Below, piece after piece: positions 12,501-46,835 of a stretch of 64,000 bases of DNA. The notes under the pieces are model-generated. The model had not been told where the DNA came from. It saw only the letters and a list, made by a program, of their open reading frames with translations, and searched no databases. The position numbers and the translations under genes are program-made. Numbering within the stretch: position 1 is the first letter of the stretch; each line of letters opens with the position of its first letter. This DNA comes from Sitta carolinensis (taxonomy: Eukaryota; Chordata; Aves; Passeriformes; Sittidae), in NCBI GenBank assembly GCA_032173965.1, contig CM063283.1, forward strand, positions 15,976,501 through 16,040,500, given 5' to 3'.

Positions 12501-15500
12501 CCAAAAGGCTCTTCTAACTGTTATTTTGTGGAGGGGAGGGTCTCTGTCCTGAGATTGCCCTCCCACCATGTCTAAATGATCACTGCCATGTATGCTGGGG
12601 TTATTTCAGCTGTAACTCAAGAGTTGTGCTGGCTCAGCAGGAATCACAACTAAAAACCCAGGCTGTAATCATGTACTCATAACAGAATACAGCATGCAGG
12701 ATGTTTAGCCCGTATTATGCTTAGATGACTTTTAGAGGCCTCTCCTAAATTAGTCAATGATTCTATGAAAAAGGTGAAGACTGTGTCTTAACAATTGGTC
12801 ATATTTAAGGGGAAAAAATAAATACTTTTTTGTGCTTAAAAGCAGACAATTTTTTTCTAGATTGTAACTTTAAAAAGTACAACATGTTTTATTTGTGGAC
12901 TTGAAAATGACTGAGTTGCTATGCAGAGAAACAGAAACTTCTTAAAAGGCAAAACACTGAAACTGTTCTAAGCAGATTCAGCTTTGCCAAGAATCACATA
13001 AACACTTACCCTCTTAGTAATGTCCTCAGAGGAGAAGTGTGGGAGACCACACATTAACTCCAATGTTCCTGAAAAATTGTGCAAATTTCCACTGCTTAGT
13101 AGTTCATCAGGATCCCAGTAGTCATCCTCATCTGTGTAAACATCTAATAATCAAAAGGAGATAGGAAGGGAAGAAAAAAGTTTCAGTTTGCTGAAGTATT
13201 GAAAAAACCCTCTTGGCTTTCTCCAGGATGGCTTTCTCACAAATTTCCTAGGTAAGGACTGCTTTGGAAAGACAGAAAGAAAGTGCAGGTCACCTGAAAA
13301 AAGTGTCAGCACATGGAGGTCAATAACCCACCTCCACTAGCAAAAGTCATCTGCTCTGGGAGCTTGGCAGGCAATGAATGACACCATGGGACCTAAGCCA
13401 TCCATTACACTTGTTCCAACATTTCCACCATTTCCACCCTCATATCCAAATCTCTTCTTGTGATATTTTCTCACTTAGCTACAAACTTGAATTGCCACCT
13501 GATCAGGATACAAGTTGTTTGCTGCCTGCTAAGATAAAAGCATTCACAACGACTACTGACGACACCACCACTTTCCACAGTCAGTATCTCAGTTCATTTA
13601 GCAGTTTACTGAAGGAGATTAAAGGATGTTATTGTTGCATTTGTGTTAAGAGTGTACATATTGCATGTTTGTATTAGTGTAACAAAGAGTGAGATACTTA
13701 CTAGAATAAAGAATTAGGCTGATGAGAATGACCAGCAAGATCACTAGAAATATCGTAGTTATTACCATCCATAGTTTACACTTCCAGAAAACTCCATTCC
13801 TGCATGATTTCCAGGGATTTCTTTCCTAGGTGTAAAAGAGGAGGGCATATTGATTAATCAAATAAGGCAGGAAAAAAATACTGAAGCATGTTTCTACCGT
13901 CACATTTAGAAACAAAGCCACCACATAGATGGGAGAGCCTCATTGGTAAGCAATGCCCTACATCAGGGGCTCCCAGCCTTGACTACTGCTGCAGGAGAAA
14001 ATGCAGACCTAGAGAAGGTAAAGGACATTCACTTGAGAGAGATCGTTCCTCTTTTGTGCAGAATTTCCAACTCCTGAATGGGCCATAAAGCTAAAGTACT
14101 GCAAAGGTATTTCTTGGCTCCTTCTTTTTTAACTACGTGAATTAAATTTGCATATTTTACAAGGTCTCCTTTTAATGTCTGTCATCTCTCCCAAGTAAAA
14201 AGGTGTCTCTGGAGGTATTTCCAAAATCATTCACCTCTGCAGCATTGATGATGTCAATCTGCATAGCTTCTGGGTGTCAGCACCCAAAGCAAAGGCAAAG
14301 CTATTCAATAGATACTATTGTGTTAAATCCTCCATAAAATAATTGAGACTTTTATAGCTGACTTACTTTTTCTTCAGAAGATTGGAAACTTGAAGGCTAT
14401 TGAGTGTATTTAACGAAGAGTTTAATGTAAATCTCATCTGTTCTATGAAGTCAAAAGAAAACTTCACTCAAAGCAATTGTGCATGTGTATACTTTCATAT
14501 GGGAGCGAAAGGACAATACCTTGCCTGTTCTTTAATTTTTTAATAAGATTGAAAACCATGACAGAAATTAGCCTTTTAATGAGTGCATCCAGCCGGATGA
14601 ATATTTTTTAAAAAGGGGGGAAAAAAAGCAAGCTTACATGACAGCAAAACAGGTAACTTCTTCTATTTTGTTCCACAGCCAGAAAAATCAGAAGACTGAA
14701 GCAACGGCTTGAATTCATAAGCAGACCATGCTGTCTTTTTAATTACTCATTTCCCTCCCTCTCCATCCACCATAAAGATAGTAGTAAACTCCATGTCCTT
14801 TTTGACATCAGTACCAGATAAGGAAAAGCACATGCTCTAGGTTGTCTGGGCCACACATGGGCAGATTGGCAGGAACCAGCTGCTGCTGGAGGCACTAATC
14901 CAGGTTTTCTTCTTTTACTTTTTGAATTTCCTAAGAGCACAGAATAACAGAGAGGCTTTCATTGAATTTAACTTAATCAAGCAGCTGGCTAAAAGGCTTT
15001 GTGTGGGTGGCAGGGGAAGAGGGAGAGAAAACACACACACAGAGAAAGATCTTACAAGAGAGATTCCTCCAGGAGCAGAGGCAGAAAAGGAGAATGCTGG
15101 TAAACTTTAGACAAAAGAATTGCTCTGCTGGAGAATGAAAGGCAAACATTGATTATGGTTTTGTTCACAGCACACTGTGAACACATTTGCTTTTTTTGAT
15201 TTGATTTTTAAAATAAGTATGAATTTCAACTTAATACTTAACATATTGTTTTGTATTTTAAAAATTTTTAAAAACCAGTAACTACTGCCCAGAGTGCAAC
15301 AATGAAATCAGCCATAGCCTCATCAGGTGAGACAGACGACCATCAAGCCCAAATTTTACTTGAGCCACCCCATGTTTAGACTATCACAAAATGCAATTCT
15401 TAATCACACATAGCAAATTGGCTTGATCCCAAGAAAACATTCAGCTCTGTAACTAGTCCAACACCTTCTGAACTTTGCCCATAGGCCGGGGGGAAGCAAC

Positions 15501-16799
15501 AGCCGAGAGAGTCTCTCCCTGGTGGGCAGGGCAGCTCTGATAAACTGAGAAGAAAGCAGAGCATGGTAACTTTCCAGCAGACTGTATAGGACGGGAAGCC
15601 AGTTGCGATAATCAACATAAAGAGAGCTCAGATGAAAAACTCAGTTCTGGAAAGAGGAAGCATAAACTCAAGGATGAAGTTTCTCAAGATAGTCAAGCAG
15701 GTCTAGCTGACCCCTGCCTTTCCTCCCCCCTCTCCTCTTCCTCTTTGCACCTCCTGGAATGTGTGTGACCCTGCGGCGAGCTAATTCAGCTTACCAGACC
15801 TCAGGAGAAGCACCTGACCCTTGAAACAAAAGAGCAAAGGGGGTTTTGCCTAGTCAGCGGGTTGAGTAAGCCGCAGAGGTGGCCAGCGGGGCTCACACGA
15901 GAGAGCAGCGCCGTTCACAGCAGTGGGCCGGGCCGGGCCGGGCCGGGCCGGGCGGCGCGGCTCACGCTCCCAGCGGGGTCAGCCGCGCCCACAGAAAAGG
16001 GGAAACATCTTCGCTCCGCCACAAATATTCCTTCGGTAAGTAGCGTAATTCACTGTACCAGCAGACACGCGTGAATGTGTTATTCCCTGCCAGAATTAGT
16101 CTGTTGCGTAGCTTTAAATAAGGGACTAGGAGCTACCTCCCTTAGGATTCACGTGCTAATCTTAACTGAGGTTTTGGAGCATTCTGTTAGTACAAATTCA
16201 TAATGGTTAGTAACTGAAAATTGCTCAGAGATTAAGGGAATCCAGTATGCTCTGTTCGAGGACATTTTATTTTTGTTTGGCAGCACTGTTTCCTGGTTAA
16301 CTTCTACTGAAGGAAAGCCTAGTTTTAGAATTTATTTAAACTTTTCTCTTTTCTGGTTTTGAGCCCAATCCCACTGTTAGCACATGAAAAGAGAAAGCAA
16401 AACTCAGAGAACCAATTACAGTTTCAGTTCCTAAATTAAAATTTAAAATCCCACTCCCATATTCGAACACTTAATTGATAAGAAAAAAAACCCTGGGTTT
16501 TTAGCTTCTTTCCCTCAAACAACAAATCACCCCTACAAAATGTTCTTTCAATTGTAATTTCTCTTGCTGAGTAGTATTTCCCCCACTGGAAGGATCAAAT
16601 GAGCAAGTGAAATTCCTACCTTTGTCGTTTGATCATCTAGAGGCTTGTCATGATCAGTCTCACTTTCCTCCACATTATGTTCCCGTAATTCAATAATCTC
16701 ATGCTCCTGAGCAGAGCTCTGCCTTCTCATTGCTTCTGTCTCTGAAGAAGGTCCTCTGCGAGGACCTCTGTCTCTGAAGTGTGCACGGAGCCAACTCAT
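8784..16799 (-). CDS. C3orf52: C3orf52 (TTMP, TPA-induced transmembrane protein) orthologue
   Basis: The human orthologue is a small single-pass membrane protein induced by phorbol ester; its function is poorly known. Five coding exons give about 230 residues: a charged cytoplasmic N-terminus (1-60), a membrane segment (about 75-100, KLWMVITTIFLVILLVILIS) and an outer domain. Family hallmarks include WKSC then CKLWM before the membrane, TDEDDYWDP, KRLTEVYSSSPALGRYF, and KLDPTSL near the end. Human TTMP has CKLWMIITSIFL, ERLTDVYSTSPSLGRYF and LGLDPTSL at the same places. The start at 16,799 is the first ATG of the exon-1 frame. The N-terminus is not conserved. The 3' end is uncertain. It lies downstream of TMPRSS7 in the same direction, as in human. 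Confidence 0.9.
10027..10110. repeat. TTATTTAAAGGTA tandem and AT-rich palindrome
   Basis: A 13-base unit is repeated, followed by an AT-rich near-palindrome (AAAATAAAATTTATTTATTTTAAATAAATTTT, split here only for description). It lies in or near the C3orf52 3' intron. Confidence 0.6.
10537..10727 (-). CDS. C3orf52: C3orf52 exon 5, last recognisable coding exon
   Basis: The acceptor TTTTTCAG follows a run of 22 T on the coding strand. The exon encodes IYQLVFSVPPSTESFM and ends LKLDPTSLT, matching the human C-terminus LGLDPTSL plus four residues. The donor is either GTAAGT at 10,536 or GTGTAA at 10,538. With the first, a splice to 9,558 would make a TAG across the junction. Without splicing, the frame runs to a stop at 10,448. 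Confidence 0.85.
11326..11390. repeat. GA-rich low-complexity tract
   Basis: A purine-rich tract has GAAAGA and GAGA units and a repeated AGAGAGACATCAA motif. It lies in intron 4 of C3orf52 and shows no coding potential. Confidence 0.75.
12123..12193 (-). CDS. C3orf52: C3orf52 exon 4
   Basis: The 71-nt exon follows acceptor TCTCAG and encodes LTEVYSSSPALGRYFRS, almost the same as the human segment. A second AG eight bases further on would put the frame into an early stop, so the first AG is the acceptor. The donor is GTAAGC. Confidence 0.92.
13010..13143 (-). CDS. C3orf52: C3orf52 exon 3: start of extracellular domain
   Basis: The acceptor is TTATTAG and the donor GTAAGT. The exon encodes VYTDEDDYWDPDELL, a possible N-glycosylation site (HNFSGT), and ends with ITKR. 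Phase is 1 in and 0 out. Confidence 0.92.
13702..13825 (-). CDS. C3orf52: C3orf52 exon 2: membrane segment
   Basis: The acceptor is CACCTAG and the donor GTAAGT. The exon encodes WKSCRNGVFWKCKLWM followed by a long Ile/Val/Leu-rich membrane helix. This is the best conserved part relative to human TTMP. Phase is 0 in and 1 out. Confidence 0.93.
15925..15953. repeat. GGGCC tandem repeat in a CpG-rich patch
   Basis: Nearly five copies of GGGCC lie within a CpG-rich stretch of about 15,770-16,030. The patch is in intron 1 of C3orf52. It could be an alternative promoter or merely a simple repeat; no start site can be assigned. Confidence 0.7.
16620..16799 (-). CDS. C3orf52: C3orf52 exon 1
   Basis: The exon encodes 60 residues from ATG at 16,797-16,799, first Arg-rich, then strongly acidic (EHEIIELREHNVEESETDH). 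The donor is AAAG-GTAGGA, phase 0. The coding region around the ATG is not CpG-rich. Confidence 0.8.
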
Positions 16800-17748
16800 T
16801 TCCTTGTTTCAGCTGCAGTTATGGTCAGTAATAGCTCTGACACGCGGCTGGAAATAGGGAGAGTAGGGATAGTTTTCACAGGAGAGGTCTCCAAATACTG
16901 TTAAATTAGGGGAATTCCTTGGAAGAACAAATAAAGTCGGCTGTCCTAGCTGCAGAGAAGGGGAAGGCAGAGAAAGTACCGATTTGTGTAGCCGTGAGAA
17001 CTCTGGCTCTCAGCTGTGCAATACTAGGTTTTCCAGTTTGCCTACCTTCCTGTGCCAGCCCTTGACAAGCAAGTGACTAAACCTTTAGCAATGCTGTCAT
17101 TTGCTGGGACGATTTTGAAAGGAACCAGAGTACTTTCTCTAATGGTGTCAGCCAAAACAATAAAATGTTATTGCTGTTATCCATGCAGCTAAACAGATGC
17201 AGCTGAACAGCACAAACTGAGTAAAAGTTCATAGAGCATGTTGTTTGCTTAGGCTGGGACTCTGTCAGCACTTCTCTATAGTCAATAAAGAAACGAACAC
17301 TACTGACCTTTGTGCTGTAAACCATTCTCCCTCTAGCTATTGTACTGCCTAAAATCATATCCGGTGTTAAGGAACCATTTATGTCCTTTAACACACTATC
17401 CAACATAAACCTGCTGTTTTCAGGTAAAAAAAAAACAAAGGACATAGCTAAAGAGAAGAGAAAGATGGCCTTCAATTTCATACCTGTGCTCTACAGGACA
17501 TTTTATGAAACAGCTGTGGTGATTTGGTCTGCCCTAGCTTCCCACACAAACTCTTATGTGCAAACTTCATGGAGTCACAGCAGCTTACTGTAGCCAGGGG
17601 CTTACAGTCTCCTCAATATCCTTGATCCTACCTCCTGTCCACACTCCATTCCCGTGTTTCTTCTTCCTCCCCACAGAGCATCTCTTTCCCCTCTGAATTA
17701 AAAGGTGAGGGCAGACAGCTGGTAACCACTCCCTTGCTCATTCATTTC

Positions 17749-17860
17749 ACAGAATCACAGAAAAACCAGGTTGGAAGAGACCTTCAAGATCACTGAGTTC
17801 AACCCATGCCCTAACATCTCAACTAGACCATGGCACCAAGTGCCACATCCAGTCTTTTTT
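17749..17860 (-). mobile_element. Short CR1 LINE 3' fragment
   Basis: The block CACAGAATCACAGAAAAACCAGGTTGGAAGAGACC followed by TTCAACCCATGCCCTAACA is the extreme 3' end of a CR1 element in reverse complement. The right edge is approximate. Confidence 0.85.
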
Positions 17861-18452
17861 GTCCAGCAATGGGAGTATCATGCATTAAGAACCAAGAACA
17901 GCCTCTCAACTCAATCCCCTTTCCTGCTGCCTGGGTATCTGCTCACAGCACCACTCCTTATACCTGCCAACAGCTCAGGGTGCTCTCCCCTCGCCCACCA
18001 CTTCAATTTTCTCTTTGTGCAACTCACCTTGGTTCTGCTGCCTGAAGCTCACCCAGGGTTTGTATTCCTGATGTGATGTCACACCTATCCAGGCAAAGGC
18101 ACCCCATGAAAGTGAGCACATCCCAGGTTTGTTCCACAAGTAAAAAGAAAAACAAATTGTATACCCCACACCTTTTGGTTCTGAGAATCCTTAAAGCTCT
18201 GGAGGACGTGAAAATGAAGCAGAGCAGTCATCAAGATCAGAACATGTATCTGGATCCACAAAATCTTACTTGGGACGTTTTACACTAGAAAAGCCTTTAT
18301 CTGGTTCTTGCTGCTCGTGCTGGATATCAGGCTCATTTATTTAATTTCCACTCACAGTAGACCTTCTGGATTGCCTGAAACAAAAACTATTCCTCAAAGA
18401 CAAAGAGTTAATGATTTTAAAGATCTCGCTATGCAAAGGCCAAAGTCTTTAT

Positions 18453-18492
18453 TTTATTTTATATAAAAATATAAAAATATTTTATATTTTTG
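18453..18492. repeat. AT-rich near-palindrome
   Basis: Alternating TATAAAAATA and its complement form a self-complementary AT-rich stretch between C3orf52 and the retroelement. Confidence 0.6.
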
Positions 18493-19409
18493 AAGAAGCT
18501 CCTTAAGGTCTTTCTTTCACCTGGGCATCTACCTTCCACATATGGTGCATTTCTTCCATGGGAAATACTGACTCTTCTTACATGCTGCTGAGAAACTCGA
18601 GAAAATGGGAAGTCAAGAAGTGAGCTGAACTTTCTAGCCTAGGCTTTTATCTAAAACAGAACAGCAGGAAAGCTGTTTTCTTTCCTAGGCAGGATATTTC
18701 TGGTTTCAGCAAAAGGAAAATAAACTTGTGCCCTTAAATGTACACTTTAGTAACAGGGACACATTAGGTTCAGTTTAACAAAATCAGGGAAGTCCAAGAC
18801 ACCAATGCAATTCTGATTGCATCTGGGGTTTAGAGTTTCAGAGGCACATTCAAACAAATAAAACATAGCCCCTTGCAGTTTTAGCATGTTTATTAAAAAG
18901 GAAGATTTGAATAACTGAGTAGCTACTAAAGAAACAAACCTCCTAACATACAGGCTTTGAATATAGCTTGTGCTGCAAGTCCAACACGAGCTGGGGCACA
19001 CTGCCCAACAGGAGAAAGGAAGGAAAAGCAGTATCAGTGTTAGAAAGAGGAATCTCCCTGCATGCAGATTACAGTACTCGTTCAACATTTCCCCCGCATG
19101 CTGCCAAGGTGAGGCTAACATTAAACAAAGACCACATATGTACTGCAGAGTAAGTGTGGACAGCAATAAAAGGTGTTCAAACTACCAGCTTCATTTAAAA
19201 AATATGTATCTTAAAGGTGAAAGCTAAACACTTCCAAATATACACAACTTAAAGACCATCTAAATGGTCTAAAGGCCATCTAGACAATTCTTTTATTAAG
19301 CTAAGTACAGGTATTCTGAAGTTCCATAAACAGCTTTGGAAACCTTAAATTGGCTAGCTTTGGAGTGTTAAGTTCATCAGGAGATTAAAATTATAAAACC
19401 TAGATTTAC

Positions 19410-19803
19410 TTGTTGAGTGCCAGGATAGCTGCAGTTATGGTGTTGGCAGAGAGGCAGGGAGGGCCTTTGTATGGGCTCTACAGAGATGTTTTATTCCAGC
19501 CACGTGCTCCAAGAGTCCAGGGTGAAAAGCGAGCCTTAAGGAGAGGGTCCAGGTTCAAGTATGGGGATTGATGGGCTGAGAGGGCATCAGGGCTCAATCA
19601 TCAGGGGGCATGGGGGCAGAACAAAGGTGGGGTTAGGGTGTGGGGGCCAATGGGAAAATGGGGGTGAGTGACTGAGGGACACAGGGATGGGCAGGGGGCT
19701 AACAGGGCCCACTGAGGGAAGAGAACAGGGTAACAGAACAGGATATCCTTGAGAGAAACCCTTTGTGTCTCCCCAACTCAGGGAATGTCTCCAGGCCTTC
19801 ACA
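19410..19803 (-). repeat. 3' LTR of the retroelement
   Basis: This is the downstream LTR in the minus-strand sense, with its polyadenylation signal at 19,490-19,495. A short purine stretch (AGAGAGAG on the minus strand) precedes it at about 19,804-19,815 and may be the remains of a polypurine tract. Confidence 0.88.
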
Positions 19804-20939
19804 ACTCTCTCTATTTGTTAAGAAGGCTTCTCTCAAGGATTCCAAAATTGAACATTTGAGGCACTTGAATGAACACAAAATGACAAAAACATTCAAAAGC
19901 ACCCGCATAACAATTTTCAAAATGCAAGCCATCTCTTAAGTACGCAATGTCCAAACAGATTTTCTGGAGCATCTTTGAGCTGGCAGGAGGGAAGCAGGGT
20001 TTTCTTGGCACGGCTTATCAGGAAACTGAGTCAGGAGAAGGTTTTCTCAGCAGAGGTTGGTTCTCTCTGCTGACTGTTAGCAGTGTGGTCAGCTGTAATT
20101 GAGTCTGTATGAGGTAGTGTGGGGGTGCTGTGTCTGTTGGAACTCCAATAGAGATTGTTAATTCTTAAGAAAAAGGTTGATAGTTTAGGGGACTTCCCTT
20201 TCTTTCCTTCCCTTGCTCCATCCCCCCTGTTGTATTAAGATGGAACTCTGGGAAAAGGGATTGGGAGCTGTGTAGCAAAGGTATGGAAAAGCGTGGCTTT
20301 TGGAGGAAGACCATGGAGGGGAAAGGGAGGTAGGAATTTGGGGGAACATAAAGAAGGGGTAATATGACCTGGGGAAATCCCAAAAGGATATTGTCTTATC
20401 TAGTGGGGGGGAAAGGGGAAGGTGGGAGAGAGGCAGGGAGGCAACAGGATTGAGGAGGGCACCTGAAGAGGTGTGATTTATCCATTTCAGTGGTCCTGTA
20501 ATTACAGGAGTCAGCTGGTTGCAGGACTGCTGGTTGGTGATCTGTGCTGTTTTTGCTTCTAGGCTGCCGCTGAGGTTTGATGCTGTTGGCTTTGGGCTCC
20601 ATGTCTTTGGCAGTGGTGTGGGGGAGCTCTATGATGCGGATATATCCAGCATGGTTGCAGTTTGGTGCATGTCTGCTACCCTGCACTGGGACTCCACTGG
20701 GTCCAGTGACGTCAGCTGCCTGGGGGCTTTTTCCCCTGTACTACTGTACAATCTCTCCGTCTGCTACACTGCAGAGATATTTCCTGGAGTTGTTCTTTTT
20801 TATAACAGTCTGATGGATAAACAATCTTTCTTGATATCGTTCCGGGTTATGAAACCATATCTGTTTTTAACATTGAACTATTTTACTGTCCCTAAGACTC
20901 TTGTGGCAACGTCATTTTTCACTTTTGCCATTGAGTTTG

Positions 20940-21830
20940 AGGCTGTGTTATTGCTGCTGGACGTATTGTTGGCTAGTTTGCCGTCGGCTGCAGCCGCGGT
21001 GCTGCTGCTGGCCGCGCTGGCGGGGCTGCAGCGGGCGGACGGGGCGGTGCTGGCGGTGGGGTTGCCGGGGTGCGGCGGGGCGCTGCCGCTGCTGCTGCTG
21101 TGCGATACTCGGCACCTCGGAGATCAGACCGCGGCCCCCGGCTCCCGTTTTGCCCTTTGGCTGGGAGCCGGCGGGGTTGCCAGGGGCCACCCCGGGATGG
21201 CCCCGGCCCGGGCGGCGGCACTGGTGGAGCGGCTGAGAGTTTTCCGCAGCAGGGCGCGGCCGGAGCTGTCCCGCCGTTCCAGAGACCACAGCGGTTTCTG
21301 CTCGGTGCGGAAGGAAGCAGCACCCGGTGCCCGCACCGCGTCCCGTGTTGCCACGGCAATCGAAGTTCACACGCCTGCTCCCTTGCTTCCCGTTCTCTCT
21401 GGCTCGGCAGCGCTCTCTAAAACGTGCGTTGCAAGTGGGATTTCTTTCCCCTTGTTCACAAGTGACTGGTGCAGCTATAATTTGACAGCTAGGGGCCACG
21501 GCTCCGACTCCCCCACCCTCACTTCTGGGACCGGGGCCGCGGGAGCCGGGATGCGGGGCGTCCGTGGGGCAGAGCCCAGGGCAGGAGGGCAGGGAGCCCG
21601 AGTGGGGAGGGGAGGAAGGGAAGAGCCTGCGGCCACGGCCGCCCGGTCCCCCTGGAGCACGTGTGGGCGGCCGTGTGCCCGGAACCCTGCGGTGGGAGCT
21701 ATCTTGTGCAGCAGGGCTACGAACAGGAAAACTTGGAGAAGAAGGAGACTTTTCCTGCGAGAGGGGAAGGAGCGTAGGGGCGCGAAGAGGGGAACACGAA
21801 GGAGGGGTTTTCAGCTGGGGTTTAGCATTT
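20940..21830. other. GC-rich, CpG-dense segment inside the retroelement
   Basis: About 0.9 kb of the interior is strongly GC-rich with many CpG and CTG/CAG-like triplets, in contrast with the AT-rich surroundings. Both strands have long open frames here (plus 20,519-21,835; minus 20,948-22,060), which is expected from composition alone. It could be a captured host CpG island or a leader region of the element. Confidence 0.7.
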
Positions 21831-22060
21831 CCTGACCATTCCTCAACACTCAGAACGCATGTCATAATCATACCAAATAAATGAAATATTCCTTCCATGA
21901 TAATTTTTTTCCAAACTTCCTCCAAAAATTCATCAGTTGTAACTGAGTCCCGTGAAACATAAGGAAAACGCTTAAATAACCAGCATACAAAACACTTCAA
22001 GTCTCCCTCTGAAAAACGATAATTTTTTCGAGAAAGTGTTTCTTTGACATGAAGGTAGAC
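20948..22060 (-). pseudogene. Open frame in the retroelement interior, possible gag remnant fused to a GC-rich stretch
   Basis: One minus-strand frame stays open from just after a TAG near 22,060 to 20,948. Its first 50 or so codons have a composition and helix pattern that recall the matrix part of a retroviral gag, with alternating charged and large hydrophobic residues. That likeness is weak. The rest is Pro/Arg/Gly/Ser-rich and mirrors the GC-rich DNA, so it may be open only because stops are rare there. No ATG starts the gag-like part. I do not claim a functional protein. Confidence 0.3.
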
Positions 22061-22243
22061 TTGCTGCTAAGGGTGGGTGAGTTTTGCTTCCATCTCAGCC
22101 CAAGTCTCTTCCCAACACCTGAGAGTAAAAGAAAAAAGAGCAGAGAGTCAAACTCGCCACACTGGGGTAAAAAACACCCCAACTCTCAAGGAGTAATTGT
22201 CCATCGGGTTTCAAGGAGTAAGTCCCCAAGTTTGGTGAGCCAT

Positions 22244-22639
22244 TTGTTGAGAACCAGGATAGCTGCAGTTATGGTGTTGGCAGAGAGGCAGGGAGGGCCT
22301 CTGTATGGGCTCTGCAGAGATGTTTTATTCCAGCCACGTGCTCCAAGAGTCCAGGGTGAAAAGCGAGCCTTAAGGAGAGGGTCCAGGTTCAAGTATGGGG
22401 ATCGATGGGCTGAGAGGGCATCAGGGCTCAATCATCAGGGGGCATGGGGGCAGAACAAAGGTGGGGTTAGGGTGTGGGGGCCAATGGGGAAATGGGGGTG
22501 AGTGACTGAGGGGCACAGGGATGGGGAGGAGGCTAACAGGGCCCACTGAGGGAAGAGAACAGGAGTAACAGAACAGGATCTCCTTTGAGAGAAATCCTTT
22601 GTGTCTCCCCAACTCAGGGAATGGCTCCAGACCTTCACA
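22244..22639 (-). repeat. 5' LTR of the retroelement
   Basis: This is the upstream LTR in the minus-strand sense. The polyadenylation signal lies at 22,324-22,329. It matches the other LTR almost throughout, with a few substitutions and two single-base indels. Confidence 0.88.
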
Positions 22640-22644
22640 TTTAC

Positions 22645-23705
22645 CACCAGAGTTAATGGAACGTAACTGCAATTTCTTCTTTTACTTTCTTTAAGCCCAA
22701 GGATGCATCCCACCACATAAATCCATTTTCCTTCTGTGTCATTTCAATTTAGTGTGGCCTTGTGGACACAGAGCAGAAAGATACACAAAAAATTTTTCCT
22801 GAGCCTGAAGCTCTGCTTACTGTGGACCAAGGGCAGCAGGAAAAAACAATCCTAACCTAACAGGAACTTGCTAAAAATTCACAATGCATGACTGAGCCAA
22901 AGCTGGAGAGACACACCTGTGACATATTGCAAACATTAGACCCTACAATGTGAACCCTAGTTCAAATTCAAAAGAGAATTTAAGAAAGCATTATAGTTTC
23001 CTTTTGTTTAATGAATTACAACTCATTAATTCCTTCCTTTTATTTAGACATCATCCCAAAGAGCCTAAATTATGCCTTTCCAGTTCTTTAATGAAAATTT
23101 CTTGCATCCTAACATTTTTGAGCTATATATCTGGTATTTTTAAGAAAACACAGTAGAGACCCCAAAAGTTACAGCCCAGAAAGTAAAAGTCATGCAGTCA
23201 CACATAACTAGAAAGAATTAATCTCAGCTTTCTACACAATACATGATTCATATTTTTTGAGAACTATGAAATAATTATGTTTAGAATCCCATAACATCCC
23301 TAAAGAGTTGAATATATATGGCATGTGGCCATTTTGATCCAGATATGCATATATGAAACAAATATAGATAACAAGGGGCAAGAAGGAAGGAGAAGAGTTA
23401 CGAAAGAGGTATGGCTGGATTTTTGTTGGATTTTGTTAAAATGTTTCTAATCCATTTTACTTTGTTTTTAAGGCAGTGCTGTTTCTGCAAATAGACAAAT
23501 AGGAAGATGAATCCATAAGGAATCTGAAGTTCCTCTGAGGCTGAACAGTTATTGCTAGGTGAACCACAGATGTTAGTTTCTTCATTAAAAAAGTGTATTC
23601 TTTCATGACAGGACAGTCAATGGCATTTTCATGTCGTATCCTCAAATAGACTACAGTAGGAAGCAGCTTTCACACAGAGGTGATCTGCATTTTCTCCTTG
23701 ACTCA
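22645..23705. other. Region between the retroelement and the ST14-like stop codon
   Basis: AT-rich sequence that should include the 3' untranslated region of the ST14-like gene. The nearest AATAAA I see on the minus strand is at about 23,039-23,044, some 660 bases after the stop. I see nothing else. Confidence 0.45.
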
Positions 23706-46805
<23,100 letters not shown>

Positions 46806-46835
46806 CCATTTGAAGAAACAATACTTTTGGCACAA

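Larger units (their letters stand above)
16800..19404. other. Upstream region of C3orf52, no gene recognised
   Basis: This is the presumed promoter side of C3orf52. It holds a short CR1 end at 17,749 and an AT-rich palindrome at 18,453. I cannot place a TATA box or transcription start with confidence. Confidence 0.55.
19410..22639 (-). mobile_element. LTR retroelement with two LTRs and GC-rich interior
   Basis: Two direct repeats of about 394-396 bases bound a 2.4-kb interior. The whole is flanked by a 5-bp direct duplication (TTTAC at 19,405-19,409 and 22,640-22,644). Read on the minus strand each LTR starts TGTGAAGG, contains AATAAA and ends CTCAACAA. By eye the LTRs differ at about 14 positions, so the insertion is fairly young. 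A TGG two bases inside the 5' LTR could start a primer binding site. The interior has no protease, reverse transcriptase, integrase or envelope that I can recognise. It looks like a non-autonomous or internally replaced endogenous retroviral copy, lying between the ST14-like gene and C3orf52. Confidence 0.88.

Noticed and set aside
20519..21835. Plus-strand open frame of 438 codons
   Set aside because: It lies in the GC-rich core of the retroelement, overlaps long open frames on the other strand, and has low-complexity Ala/Gly/Arg/Leu composition with no recognisable domain. Stop codons are simply rare there.
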